A stretch of 64,000 bases of DNA, from positions 62,001 through 126,000 of the forward strand of contig JAISPG010000019.1 in the NCBI GenBank assembly GCA_031275085.1. The letters run 5' to 3'. The DNA is from Bacteroidales bacterium (GTDB lineage Bacteria > Bacteroidota > Bacteroidia > Bacteroidales > ML635J-15). Positions 27,180 to 36,540 of this stretch are shown piece by piece. The translations under genes and the position numbers were made by a program. Below the pieces are notes generated by a model. It was not told the origin of the DNA, did no database searches, and saw only the letters and a program-made list of their open reading frames with translations. Position 1 is the first letter of the stretch, and each line of letters starts with the position of its first letter.

Positions 27180-29327
27180 ATGAAAAGAACAGGATTATTT
27201 TTTTTGGTTATTGCATTATTTTTATCGCAATTAATTTTTTGCCAGACAAAATCATTAACAATTGATGATGCTGTAGTTGGATTATATCGTGAGTTATATC
27301 CCGAATATTTAAGAGGAATATCGTTTAGACCTGACAGCAAGGATTTTACACAGATTAAGGACAATTCTTTAGTATCAAAGAGTTTTGATCTTAAAAAAGA
27401 AAATTTGATAATTGATCTTGATGAGCTTAATAATATAATAGAAAATTCAGGTATTGGTAAATATTCAACATTCCCATCTTATAAATGGATATCAAAAGAT
27501 ATAATAAGAATTAATAAGAAAAATAGCATTATTGAAGTTGATATTAATAAAAAAGAATTAAAAAAATATATTGAAATTAGCGATGATGTTGAAAATCCGG
27601 ATTATTGCGAAAAGAACTCATCGGTAGCATATACAATAGAGAATAACTTGTTTATACAGCAAGAAGAAGGCAACCGGAAGGCAGTTAGTAATGAATCAAA
27701 TAAAGGGATCGTTTATGGTCAGACAGTTCATCGTAATGAATTTGGAATCCATAAAGGAACTTTTTGGTCACCAGAAGGAAATTATCTGGCATTTTACCGT
27801 AAGGACGAAACTATGGTATCTGATTATCCGTTGGTTGATACACATGCCAGAATTGCAGAGTTGAATGATATCAAATATTGTATGGCAGGAATGAAAAGCG
27901 AAGAGGTAACTTTAGGAATTTATAATATATCTTCCGGAAATATACATTATATTAAAACCGGAGAGCCAAAAGAACAGTATCTTACTAATATAGCGTGGAA
28001 TCCTGATGAAAAATATATTTATATAGCAGTTCTTAACAGAGAACAAAATTATATGAAATTGAACCAGTATGATGTTGAAACAGGAAACTTCGTGAAAACT
28101 TTATTTGAGGAAAGAAATGAAAAATATGTTGAACCTTCTACTCCTATGACTTTTTTACCGTCAGATCCTTCAAAGTTTATATGGCAAACCAGAAAAAATG
28201 GTTACTCTCATTTATATTTATATGATTTGGAAGGCAGAGAGATTTCACAAATAACGAAAGGAGAATTTGAAGTTCAGGAATTATATGGTTTTACGGCAAA
28301 TGGTAAGGATATTATTATAAAAGCCAATAAAGAAACTCCTGTTGATTTTGATATTTACAGGGTAAATATTGCCAGTGGAGCAATGATAAGAATAACAAAA
28401 GATTCCGGAAGTCACAATGCTATTGTGTCGGCAGATGGCGCCTATGTTATAGATATTTATTCCAGTGTTACGGTCCCTAACGGGTATATACTATATGATA
28501 CAAAAGGTAAAAAAACAAGCACAATACTTATTTCAAAGAATCCTTTGGCTGACTATAAGTTGGGAGAAATGAAAATCGGAACACTGAAAGCAAATGATGG
28601 AAAAACGGATCTTTATTACCGTATGGTATTACCTGTTGATTTTGATCCGGCAAAAAAATATCCCTGTATTGTTTATGTTTATGGAGGACCTCATGCTCAG
28701 CTAATTGCAAACAGGTGGCTTGGTGGCGCTGCAGGATGGGATTATTATATGGCTCAAAAGGGATATATTGTATTTACATTGGATAACCGTGGTTCTGCAA
28801 ACAGAGGACTTGAATTTGAAAATATAATACATCGTCAGTTAGGTACAATAGAAGTACAGGATCAGCTTACAGGTGTTGAGTTCCTTCGAAGCCTGGGATA
28901 TGTAGATATGGATAGGATAGGAGTACATGGCTGGAGTTATGGCGGATTCATGACTACAACATTAATGACTGACCATGCAGATATTTTTAAAGTCGGAGTA
29001 GCAGGCGGACCTGTTATTAATTGGGAATTATACGAAATAATGTACGGAGAAAGATATATGGATACTCCTGACGAAAATCCTGAAGGTTATGAAAACTCTA
29101 ATTTGTTGAATAAAGCAGAAAAACTTACAGGTCGCTTAATGATAATACACGGAGCTATGGACCCTGTAGTTGTATGGCAACATAGTCTTAATTTTCTGGA
29201 TAAATGTATTGAAAAGAAAGTACTGGTTGATTATTTTGTATATCCTTCTCATGAACACAATGTAAGAGGACTCGACAGAGTACATTTAATGAGAACTGTT
29301 ACAAGATATTTTGATGATAATTTGTAA
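27180..29327 (+). CDS. Dipeptidyl-peptidase IV-like serine peptidase (family S9)
   Basis: 715 residues with an N-terminal signal peptide (cut near C-Q-T-K), a beta-propeller domain (about 40-470) and an alpha/beta-hydrolase domain. The catalytic triad is Ser586 in H-G-W-S-Y-G-G-F, Asp661 in G-A-M-D-P-V and His693 in Y-P-S-H-E-H-N. The propeller carries G-M-K-S-E-E-V at the place where DPP IV proteins bind the substrate N-terminus. Such enzymes remove X-Pro dipeptides in the periplasm and are common in peptide-fermenting Bacteroidota. It is monocistronic and ends at a strong hairpin. Confidence 0.92.
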   Translation: MKRTGLFFLVIALFLSQLIFCQTKSLTIDDAVVGLYRELYPEYLRGISFRPDSKDFTQIKDNSLVSKSFDLKKENLIIDLDELNNIIENSGIGKYSTFPSYKWISKDIIRINKKNSIIEVDINKKELKKYIEISDDVENPDYCEKNSSVAYTIENNLFIQQEEGNRKAVSNESNKGIVYGQTVHRNEFGIHKGTFWSPEGNYLAFYRKDETMVSDYPLVDTHARIAELNDIKYCMAGMKSEEVTLGIYNISSGNIHYIKTGEPKEQYLTNIAWNPDEKYIYIAVLNREQNYMKLNQYDVETGNFVKTLFEERNEKYVEPSTPMTFLPSDPSKFIWQTRKNGYSHLYLYDLEGREISQITKGEFEVQELYGFTANGKDIIIKANKETPVDFDIYRVNIASGAMIRITKDSGSHNAIVSADGAYVIDIYSSVTVPNGYILYDTKGKKTSTILISKNPLADYKLGEMKIGTLKANDGKTDLYYRMVLPVDFDPAKKYPCIVYVYGGPHAQLIANRWLGGAAGWDYYMAQKGYIVFTLDNRGSANRGLEFENIIHRQLGTIEVQDQLTGVEFLRSLGYVDMDRIGVHGWSYGGFMTTTLMTDHADIFKVGVAGGPVINWELYEIMYGERYMDTPDENPEGYENSNLLNKAEKLTGRLMIIHGAMDPVVVWQHSLNFLDKCIEKKVLVDYFVYPSHEHNVRGLDRVHLMRTVTRYFDDNL

Positions 29328-29347
29328 GAAAGTTTATTGATTCTTGT

Positions 29348-29400
29348 TTATTTTCGCCCTGTTCGGAAAATCAAAGATTTTCCGAACAGGGCGAAAATAA
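29348..29400 (+). terminator. Long perfect hairpin terminator
   Basis: A 25-bp perfect stem (29348-29372 with 29376-29400, core CGCCCTGTTCGGAAAATC) around a 3-nt AAA loop. It sits between the convergent DPP IV-like and GDPD-like genes, and its GC-rich core stands out from the surroundings. With A-T outer arms it can serve as a bidirectional terminator. Confidence 0.8.
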
Positions 29401-29444
29401 TATTATAAAGATAAATGCATTTGTGTTATTAAGATTATAAAATA

Positions 29445-30179
29445 TTAGTATTTTATAGGTTCATCATAATCCACTAAAACAACTTTTACATTTGGAACGC
29501 GACATAACTCTTTGGTTAGTTCTATGTTACTATTGATTTCATAAATGGGGGTATTCCAGTAATGAACATTCATTTCCGGAAATGAATCAGATAGTAAAGG
29601 ATACATATGATAGAAGCAGCTGATAGCATCAGGTTTTAAAATATTGATTTTATCTGTGACAATTTTTTTCCATAATACAGTATCTTTATTTTCCCACGAG
29701 CTGAAATTATCAACCCATAAAAGAACTGCAAGTCCGGCATTTTTAACATTTTGGAGAGCATTGTGATCAGGACTTTCAATAATTACTTTATTTTTTATTT
29801 TAAATTTTTCTGTAGCATCTAATATGTGAGTAGTTATTTTTTCTGCATTTTCTATATTTATATTTTTGACATCGAGCCAGTAGCATTTATTTTCTGTTTT
29901 TTTTAGTGATGATAACCATTTGTCAAAAGTAATATCTTTTATTGTATCCCATAAATCATGACCAACAAACAGAAGATCTTGATATTCAGAATATACCAGG
30001 TCAATTTCCAATCCGTTAAATAAATCTTCTTTAGTTTGTGCAACTAGAGTATCATTGGCATTATGTGCCCAAATCTTGGATTTAGGATACTTAAACGAAG
30101 TTATAGTGTTTTCCTTATTGTTGCAGGCAGACAATAATAACAAAACAATAACTAAGAAAGATATAATGTTCTTATTCAT
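29445..30179 (-). CDS. Lipoprotein with PLC-like/GDPD-type phosphodiesterase fold (FAM151-like)
   Basis: 244 residues with a lipobox L-S-A-C (Cys19). The opening of the barrel, W-A-H-N-A-N-D-T, then G-L-E-I-D-L-V-Y and F-V-G-H-D-L-W, follows the pattern of glycerophosphodiester phosphodiesterases (His, Glu-x-Asp, His-Asp) and especially the FAM151/menorin variant. Later strands include Y-W-L-D-V-K-N and V-I-I-E-S-P. The activity is probably on a phosphodiester in the envelope but cannot be proved. It is transcribed away from the GH5-like gene from a shared 73-nt spacer. Confidence 0.65.
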   Translation of the reverse strand: MNKNIISFLVIVLLLLSACNNKENTITSFKYPKSKIWAHNANDTLVAQTKEDLFNGLEIDLVYSEYQDLLFVGHDLWDTIKDITFDKWLSSLKKTENKCYWLDVKNINIENAEKITTHILDATEKFKIKNKVIIESPDHNALQNVKNAGLAVLLWVDNFSSWENKDTVLWKKIVTDKINILKPDAISCFYHMYPLLSDSFPEMNVHYWNTPIYEINSNIELTKELCRVPNVKVVLVDYDEPIKY

Positions 30180-30252
30180 GAAGAAAGTTTATTAGTTAGA
30201 GAAAAAAAAATCTATATTTGCAAATATAATAGAAATTAAAGATTTTTTAAGC

Positions 30253-31839
30253 ATGAGGTTTTTTTTATATAGTGTTTTATTTTTTTTTGTAACTACAATG
30301 TTTTTTTCTTGTAAAAACAGTACTGATATAATAATAAAGCCCGATTTATCAGAAACAGATTTTATATATATTGAAGACAATATATTAAAATTAAAAGATG
30401 AAAAATATTTTCCGGTAATGCTTAACTATATTATATCGTGTAGGTATATTGATAATGAGTTTGTTATTTCGCCACATGTAGATTATGAAAAGATAGGTGT
30501 TTTTGAAACTAATACTAAGGATGAAATTGAAGATCAGTTAAGAGGCCATTTCCAATTAATAAAAGAAATGGGATTTAATTCAATTCGGTTGTGCTTTGAC
30601 AGAATAGGTAAAAATGATGATAAATATTATTATGGAGCAGATGGAGAAAAGTTTTTTATAAATGAAAACTATGAGAAAATACTGAATGGCTTGGAAAGAG
30701 CTATAAATATTGCAGAAGAAAAAGATTTAAGAGTTATGTTATTGATAAAGGCTCCTATTAATAAAGATCTGGAGGATTTTACGATAAATATTTTAAAAAA
30801 ATTTAAAGATAATCCTGTAATTTTTTCTTATGATTTTATCAACGAACCATTGTATTTTGATGAAGAACCAAATCGTAAAAAAACAGATGCCTGTAAAATT
30901 GTATCAGGATGGAAAAAAATGATGAATTCCTATGCCCCTAATCAAATGATGACAATAGGTTTTTCAGAGCCCATAGAAGTTTTTGAGTGGGACCCTGCAT
31001 TGCTTCCGGTCGATTTTATAGCTTTCCATACATACCATCCGTTGAGAGTGAAAAATGAAATATACTGGTATAGCTCTTACGTAAATAAGCCATGGATGAT
31101 AGGCGAAACCTCGTTACCTGCTGAAAATGATTCTACTTCTTATGAAGATCAGGCAATGTTCATGCGCGATATCTATCAATATGTACTGGATTGTGGAGGA
31201 ATTGGTTTTGGCTGGTGGGATTTTCAGGAAGCTGTATATGGGAATTACGAAGCAAAATATACCGGAATTTTAAATCATGAAGGAACAACTGTAACAGCTG
31301 ATGGAAAGCATATAATAATAGGAACAATAAAACCTGCCGCAAAAGAAATTCAGAATTTTTCACAATACAAACCGGGGGAAAAAGTCAGGCCGGTAAATTA
31401 TTTTAATATGATGGGGTACAATAACATACTTATCAAGGGAAAAATATTAGATAAAAAAACAAAAGAGCCTGTTGAAGGAGCTGTAATAAGAGGTTGGAAC
31501 GAGTGGTGGTCCGTAGGATTGAATACTTTTACCGATGAAAACGGGGAATTTACTATTTATAGTAATGATGAATGTGTTAATTTTGAAATATCAGCACCTA
31601 AAATGACACGTATAAAGTTTAATCAAAAGTTAAATTATAGAAATATAACGGGAATAGATTATGATATTAAAAATCTGCCGGATCAGTATTTAGAATACCA
31701 TAATATCTCTTATGTTCCGTTTATTAAGGATTCTTTATATAATTCGGTATTTGATTTTGATAAAGAAAAGTTTTATGAAACTAAGTTTGTAGGAGAAATG
31801 GGAGTCTTGTACTTGAGTACTGAGGATGAATGTAAATAA
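30253..31839 (+). CDS. GH5-like glycoside hydrolase lipoprotein with C-terminal CarboxypepD_reg-like domain
   Basis: 528 residues with a lipobox ending F-F-S-C. A TIM-barrel catalytic domain (about 40-365) shows the clan GH-A pattern: acid/base Glu198 in F-I-N-E-P and nucleophile Glu285 in W-M-I-G-E-T, with L-C-F-D-R on an early strand and a W-W-D-F segment. Residues about 390-470 look like a carboxypeptidase regulatory-like beta sandwich (I-L-D-K-K-T-K-E-P-V-E-G-A-V). The likely action is on a beta-linked glycan at the cell surface or in the periplasm. It leads an operon-like run of same-strand glycan genes, with gaps of 12, 12 and 26 nt to the next ones. Confidence 0.8.
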   Translation: MRFFLYSVLFFFVTTMFFSCKNSTDIIIKPDLSETDFIYIEDNILKLKDEKYFPVMLNYIISCRYIDNEFVISPHVDYEKIGVFETNTKDEIEDQLRGHFQLIKEMGFNSIRLCFDRIGKNDDKYYYGADGEKFFINENYEKILNGLERAINIAEEKDLRVMLLIKAPINKDLEDFTINILKKFKDNPVIFSYDFINEPLYFDEEPNRKKTDACKIVSGWKKMMNSYAPNQMMTIGFSEPIEVFEWDPALLPVDFIAFHTYHPLRVKNEIYWYSSYVNKPWMIGETSLPAENDSTSYEDQAMFMRDIYQYVLDCGGIGFGWWDFQEAVYGNYEAKYTGILNHEGTTVTADGKHIIIGTIKPAAKEIQNFSQYKPGEKVRPVNYFNMMGYNNILIKGKILDKKTKEPVEGAVIRGWNEWWSVGLNTFTDENGEFTIYSNDECVNFEISAPKMTRIKFNQKLNYRNITGIDYDIKNLPDQYLEYHNISYVPFIKDSLYNSVFDFDKEKFYETKFVGEMGVLYLSTEDECK

Positions 31840-31851
31840 AATTTTTAAGCA

Positions 31852-32808
31852 ATGATAACTGAAAAAATAGCTTGCTCAATAGTTGCATCTGTTTATAATG
31901 AAGAAGAGGGACTTATATTATTTTATGAAAAATTAACACATGTCTTGTCTACCTTAAACATAGCATATGAAATTATTTTTGTGAATGACGGAAGTATTGA
32001 TAATAGTCTTTTTATCCTTGAGAATTTAGCTAAAAAAGATAACAATATAAAAATTATAAATTTTTCAAGGAATTTTGGACATGAAGCAGCAATGATAGCA
32101 GGTATAGACTATAGCTCCGGTGATGCTGTTATATGTATGGATAGTGATTTGCAACATCCGCCTGAGATGATTCCTGAAATGCTTCAAAAAAATAAAGAAG
32201 GTTTTGAAGTTGTAAATATGGTCAGAACAGATCGTTATGATGCGGGTATTATACAAAAAATGAATTCAAAATTATTTTACAGGTTTATAAATAAAATATC
32301 AAATGTAAAACTTGTGGAAAATGCATCGGATTTTTTTCTTGTTTCTGCTAAAGTTTGTGAAATACTTAGAACAAACTATAGAGAACGTTCACGCTTTTTA
32401 AGGGGGATTATTCAATTGGTAGGATTTAGTAAAACAACTATAGAATATGTCGCAAAAGAAAGAATTGCAGGTAAAAGTAAATATTCATTCTTTAAATTAC
32501 TCATGCTCTCTTTTACTGCAATATCATCCTTTTCAAAATTTCCTTTACAATTAGGAATAATTATTGGTTTGTTTTTTTGCCTGGTAAGTTTCGTTCTCAT
32601 AATATATTCAGTAATAATGTGGATACTGGAATCTCCAGTTTCAGGATATACTACGCTTATAGTGTTTTTAAGTGCTTTTGCCGGAATTCAACTATTGATA
32701 ACTGGAATAATTGGACAATATATTAGTTATATGTTTGACGAAATAAAAGGAAGACCTATTTATGTTGTAAATAATACATATAATTTTAAAAATAATTCAA
32801 ATTTATAA
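31852..32808 (+). CDS. GT2 family polyprenyl-phosphate glycosyltransferase (GtrB/DPM1-like)
   Basis: 318 residues. An N-terminal GT-A domain with S-V-V-type start (I-V-A-S-V-Y-N-E-E-E), D-D/N-D-G-S and the metal site C-M-D-S-D-L-Q-H-P-P is followed by two C-terminal membrane helices (about 232-260 and 268-292). This layout is that of GtrB/ArnC-like enzymes, which load a sugar onto undecaprenyl phosphate on the cytoplasmic face. The next gene encodes a polytopic GT-C-like protein, the expected user of that lipid-linked sugar. Confidence 0.88.
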   Translation: MITEKIACSIVASVYNEEEGLILFYEKLTHVLSTLNIAYEIIFVNDGSIDNSLFILENLAKKDNNIKIINFSRNFGHEAAMIAGIDYSSGDAVICMDSDLQHPPEMIPEMLQKNKEGFEVVNMVRTDRYDAGIIQKMNSKLFYRFINKISNVKLVENASDFFLVSAKVCEILRTNYRERSRFLRGIIQLVGFSKTTIEYVAKERIAGKSKYSFFKLLMLSFTAISSFSKFPLQLGIIIGLFFCLVSFVLIIYSVIMWILESPVSGYTTLIVFLSAFAGIQLLITGIIGQYISYMFDEIKGRPIYVVNNTYNFKNNSNL

Positions 32809-32820
32809 TATAAGTAATTT

Positions 32821-34749
32821 ATGAAGAATAAACAAATTTCATCATTTTTATTGCTCTTATTTGCATTAATTGTTATATTGACCTTATATCCCTTTTTTAA
32901 AGTAGGTTTTGTAACTGCTGACGACCTTGAATACTATATGACAATGAGAAGGGGAGATATATTTACTGATGCATATTGGTACTCAATAGGAGCAGGACGT
33001 TTTTATTTTTTGATCACTAAACCGTTATATAGTATACCTTACATAGTGGATAATTTTTATTATACAAAAATAATTCAGTATTCTTTTTTATTGTTATCAT
33101 TTATAACATTTATGATAGTAATTAGAAAAATTTTTAAGCTTAAGGAATTTGCTTTATTAGTTTTTTTATTACTCTTTGCATTTTTATCAGTTACACCAAA
33201 TTGTTTTGTGCCTATAATGGCATATCCATTCTTTTTTTCTTTTAGTTTTACTATTTTTTTATTTTCTATTTTACAGCTTCTTAAATACATTGAGACAAAA
33301 AAATATAAATATTTGATTTTATCTGTTGTCCTTTATACTATTGCTTTACTTTTTTATGAAACATTTTTAATCTTCCTATTTTTTATTGTTGCATTTTTAT
33401 TAATAAAAAATATCATAGAAAAAGGTAAAACTGTATTAAAAGATAAATCCTTTTATAAGGAAGTTTTGCCGTTTTGTTTTGTTGCGATACTATATATTGT
33501 TATTTATTTTATGTATCGCGAAATGGTGAAAAATGAAATGGAATTTTATGCAGGAAGTTCTTTTGCAAAAAATTTCAGCATTAAAAACTTTTTTAAGATA
33601 TTGTGGAATTATAATAAAATAGCAATACCGGCATACGCCTATTATACATCTCAAAATGCTATGGAAGTAAATTCAATATTGGCGACCGGACATCATAATA
33701 ATTTTTGGTATATACTCTCTCACGTAAATATTCATGCTTTTATAAATACAATATTACAATGTTTTGTATTTGTATACTTGTTTTTAACCATGAAGAATTC
33801 CATTCCTTGGAAAAAACTATTGATAGGTGCAGTTGTTGCTATAATTTTTACCTTTTCAGTACATATACTTTTAGCGGTGTCAGATAAATATAATACAACA
33901 AACTGGCATACACATGGCGGATATGTTACATCATTCTATTCTTATTTTAGCATCACATTACTGATGGGCATTTTTATGTATGCATGTTTTAAACTATGTT
34001 ATAATATAAAGGTATTAAGATATCTGGTAATTATATTTTTCACTTCATTTGTGTTTTGTTTCTCAATAATTATCGGATATTCTAATGATAATTTGAGCAG
34101 AGACTGGCAGCGAAGCCAGAGTCGATTTAAAATAATGGACAAGCTAATAGACAAAGGGCTTTTTGATGAAATCCCTGACAATGCGTTTATATATATGAAT
34201 GATATGAGTTCAACTTCTTCGTATTTAGGATATGATGTTTGTACCCAAACATTTAGTTGGAAGAATTATATAGGTCTAAAGTTAGGTAAGGAGTTGAATA
34301 TTTGTGATAATTTTTCTAATTTTGTTGGAGGTTTTAACCATGAACAGGATATTTATTGTTTTACTAAATATGAAAATATCAAAAGCGAGGAGATGTTTAT
34401 TATATTATCAAAAGTGAATAATAATTCGATAGATACAGATAAAGGAGAATATTTATTTTATGATGTTACATCAAATGAAGCAATTGTTTATTATTATGCT
34501 CCATATAAATCATTTAAATTTGGATTCAATATACCCGATTGTGTTGAAAAACCTGTGGTACATATAAATGGAATTGAAAAGGAAGCTGCAAATTGTGGTG
34601 TAAATATTATAAGAATAAATAATAAAAATAAAAAAGAAGAAATAACTTCATTTAGATTGTCATCAAGTGAACCATTTTTAGTGAGAGATTTTTTGATATC
34701 AAATATTGGATATGTTAAATCTGACTATCAGGAATTAAATAATAATTAA
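32821..34749 (+). CDS. Polytopic GT-C-like membrane protein (possible glycosyltransferase)
   Basis: 642 residues with about ten to twelve membrane helices in the first 430 residues and a soluble C-terminal part. The first outer loop contains T-A-D-D-L-E-Y-Y-M, an acidic pair of the kind that binds the lipid-phosphate sugar in GT-C enzymes. By analogy with gtrB-gtrC pairs, it may transfer the sugar made available by the GT2 protein 12 nt upstream. No flippase gene of the GtrA type is nearby. Family uncertain. Confidence 0.6.
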   Translation: MKNKQISSFLLLLFALIVILTLYPFFKVGFVTADDLEYYMTMRRGDIFTDAYWYSIGAGRFYFLITKPLYSIPYIVDNFYYTKIIQYSFLLLSFITFMIVIRKIFKLKEFALLVFLLLFAFLSVTPNCFVPIMAYPFFFSFSFTIFLFSILQLLKYIETKKYKYLILSVVLYTIALLFYETFLIFLFFIVAFLLIKNIIEKGKTVLKDKSFYKEVLPFCFVAILYIVIYFMYREMVKNEMEFYAGSSFAKNFSIKNFFKILWNYNKIAIPAYAYYTSQNAMEVNSILATGHHNNFWYILSHVNIHAFINTILQCFVFVYLFLTMKNSIPWKKLLIGAVVAIIFTFSVHILLAVSDKYNTTNWHTHGGYVTSFYSYFSITLLMGIFMYACFKLCYNIKVLRYLVIIFFTSFVFCFSIIIGYSNDNLSRDWQRSQSRFKIMDKLIDKGLFDEIPDNAFIYMNDMSSTSSYLGYDVCTQTFSWKNYIGLKLGKELNICDNFSNFVGGFNHEQDIYCFTKYENIKSEEMFIILSKVNNNSIDTDKGEYLFYDVTSNEAIVYYYAPYKSFKFGFNIPDCVEKPVVHINGIEKEAANCGVNIIRINNKNKKEEITSFRLSSSEPFLVRDFLISNIGYVKSDYQELNNN

Positions 34750-34775
34750 AATAAAATTACCGATATATTAAGGAG

Positions 34776-36539
34776 ATGCTATTTTCTGAATCTACAAACC
34801 TGAAATCAAATAAAATTATAAATACTACTCTGACAGTGCTTATAATTTTGTGCTCATTATCAATAATATTTCCATTTATTTATTTATCTTTTCTTAATGT
34901 ACCTGGAGCAGAAGATGATCTTTTTCATGGTTTCTTTTATGAAGATAAATCTTTTTTTGATGGAATTTTTTATTGGTATCAGAGTGGATATAATGGTCGT
35001 TATGCTAATGCTGTTTTTATGCAGTTACCCGGACGGCCGTTTATGGAAATATGGTTTGCCAGAACTTTTCCAATAGTCATGATTTGTGGAATATTTTGCG
35101 GAATATTATATTTGTTCGATGCGGTAAACAGGAAAGACTGGAAAAACAATATTATTTATTCTTTATTGATCTTAGCGTTTTTCGTAGCTTATGTGCCTGA
35201 TATACATTTGTTTCATTGGTATTCAGGAGCAACTGTTTATATTGTCCCTGCTGTTTTTTATCTTTTTTTACTGGGGAATTTTATTAAATATTTTAATAAA
35301 AGTTCAAGTTTCTTTTACATTGTCTCTTCAATTATATTAATGTTTTTCATAATAGGTTCTCATGAAAACTGGATGATTATTACTCTTGTTACTATTGCAT
35401 TATTCTTTTTAAATAGTATATTAAAAAAAGAAGCAATAAAATGGCATTCATTACTTATATTATTTTTTGCTGTAATATTTACTGCAGCAATGGTTTTCGC
35501 ACCAGGTACGAACAGGAGGTTAAATGATGAAAGTACTTCGTCTCCTAACAGGAATATTAAAGAAGCAATAAAATATTCTTTTATACACATGTGGAAGCCA
35601 ATATTAAAATGGTATTTTAATATCGGTTCTTTACTTTGTTTTTTGGGAGTGTTGTGTATGCCTAAAAAAACAACCGAAAAACTAAAGAATTTTATACCTA
35701 AAGGTATCTTATTCATTCTATTTCTTTTTGTAATATACTTTGGCTTTTTTGTTATCATATTTTCAGTTACAAATGATAATATTAAATATTTTTCCAGAGG
35801 ATATGCTCCTAATTTTTTTGTAGCAACTTTAATTATCTTGTTGTTAATTTATAAAATTTCCTGGCATCCTGGAATAGTGAAGATTTCTCAAAAGTTAAAT
35901 AAAAATATATCTAACCTTCTTATATTAAGCGGGTTTATTGTTATTTTTTTTATATCCCCTAATGTGTTAAGAGCATATTCGGATATCATTTCAGGTAATG
36001 CCCGTAAGGAAACATCTGAAAATGCATGGGTACAGAATTATTTAAAAAATTGCGCAGAATATTCATTGAAAATTCCTGAATTTAACAGAAAAACCAATAC
36101 AATAATGTTTTTTCACGTTTCTCCTCAAAAAGGTGATTACTGGTATTGGCTTACTGAAGCTTATTTTAAAAAAGACGTAACTTTGGATCATTCCATTACA
36201 ATTGAAGAGTTTATAAAATTAAATTCGCCCAGGATACCTTTTGTTTTAGATTCCGGCATGCCTGACTCGTATATTTACAAATTTGAAAAGGAGAGGTTAT
36301 TAAGTACTCCGGAGAAAAAAATTGTTATTGAAATAAATGCCAAAGATAATCCTGTTTTAGTATTAACAATAAAAGACGGCGATGACATTAAGCGTGTGGC
36401 TTTTGAAGAAATAATTGAAAATACTATTTATTATGAATATGATGTTTCAGGAATTATAAGTGATGAAATAGAAATTTTTGTAACTAGTAATGATAAAAAG
36501 CCTGTTTATATAGATTATATGAGAGTATATCTTAAATAA
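34776..36539 (+). CDS. DUF6056-like polytopic membrane protein (paralogue 1)
   Basis: 587 residues, about ten membrane helices, with a first-loop motif P-G-A-E-D-D-L-F-H-G-F then Y-N-G-R-Y-A-N-A-V and P-G-R-P-F-M. It looks like the DUF6056 family, GT-C-like proteins of unknown activity. It is paralogous to the gene at 39052-40848. The ATG directly follows AGGAG with no spacer, an unusual arrangement, but Bacteroidota depend little on such sites and there is no better start. Confidence 0.7.
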   Translation: MLFSESTNLKSNKIINTTLTVLIILCSLSIIFPFIYLSFLNVPGAEDDLFHGFFYEDKSFFDGIFYWYQSGYNGRYANAVFMQLPGRPFMEIWFARTFPIVMICGIFCGILYLFDAVNRKDWKNNIIYSLLILAFFVAYVPDIHLFHWYSGATVYIVPAVFYLFLLGNFIKYFNKSSSFFYIVSSIILMFFIIGSHENWMIITLVTIALFFLNSILKKEAIKWHSLLILFFAVIFTAAMVFAPGTNRRLNDESTSSPNRNIKEAIKYSFIHMWKPILKWYFNIGSLLCFLGVLCMPKKTTEKLKNFIPKGILFILFLFVIYFGFFVIIFSVTNDNIKYFSRGYAPNFFVATLIILLLIYKISWHPGIVKISQKLNKNISNLLILSGFIVIFFISPNVLRAYSDIISGNARKETSENAWVQNYLKNCAEYSLKIPEFNRKTNTIMFFHVSPQKGDYWYWLTEAYFKKDVTLDHSITIEEFIKLNSPRIPFVLDSGMPDSYIYKFEKERLLSTPEKKIVIEINAKDNPVLVLTIKDGDDIKRVAFEEIIENTIYYEYDVSGIISDEIEIFVTSNDKKPVYIDYMRVYLK

Positions 36540-36540
36540 G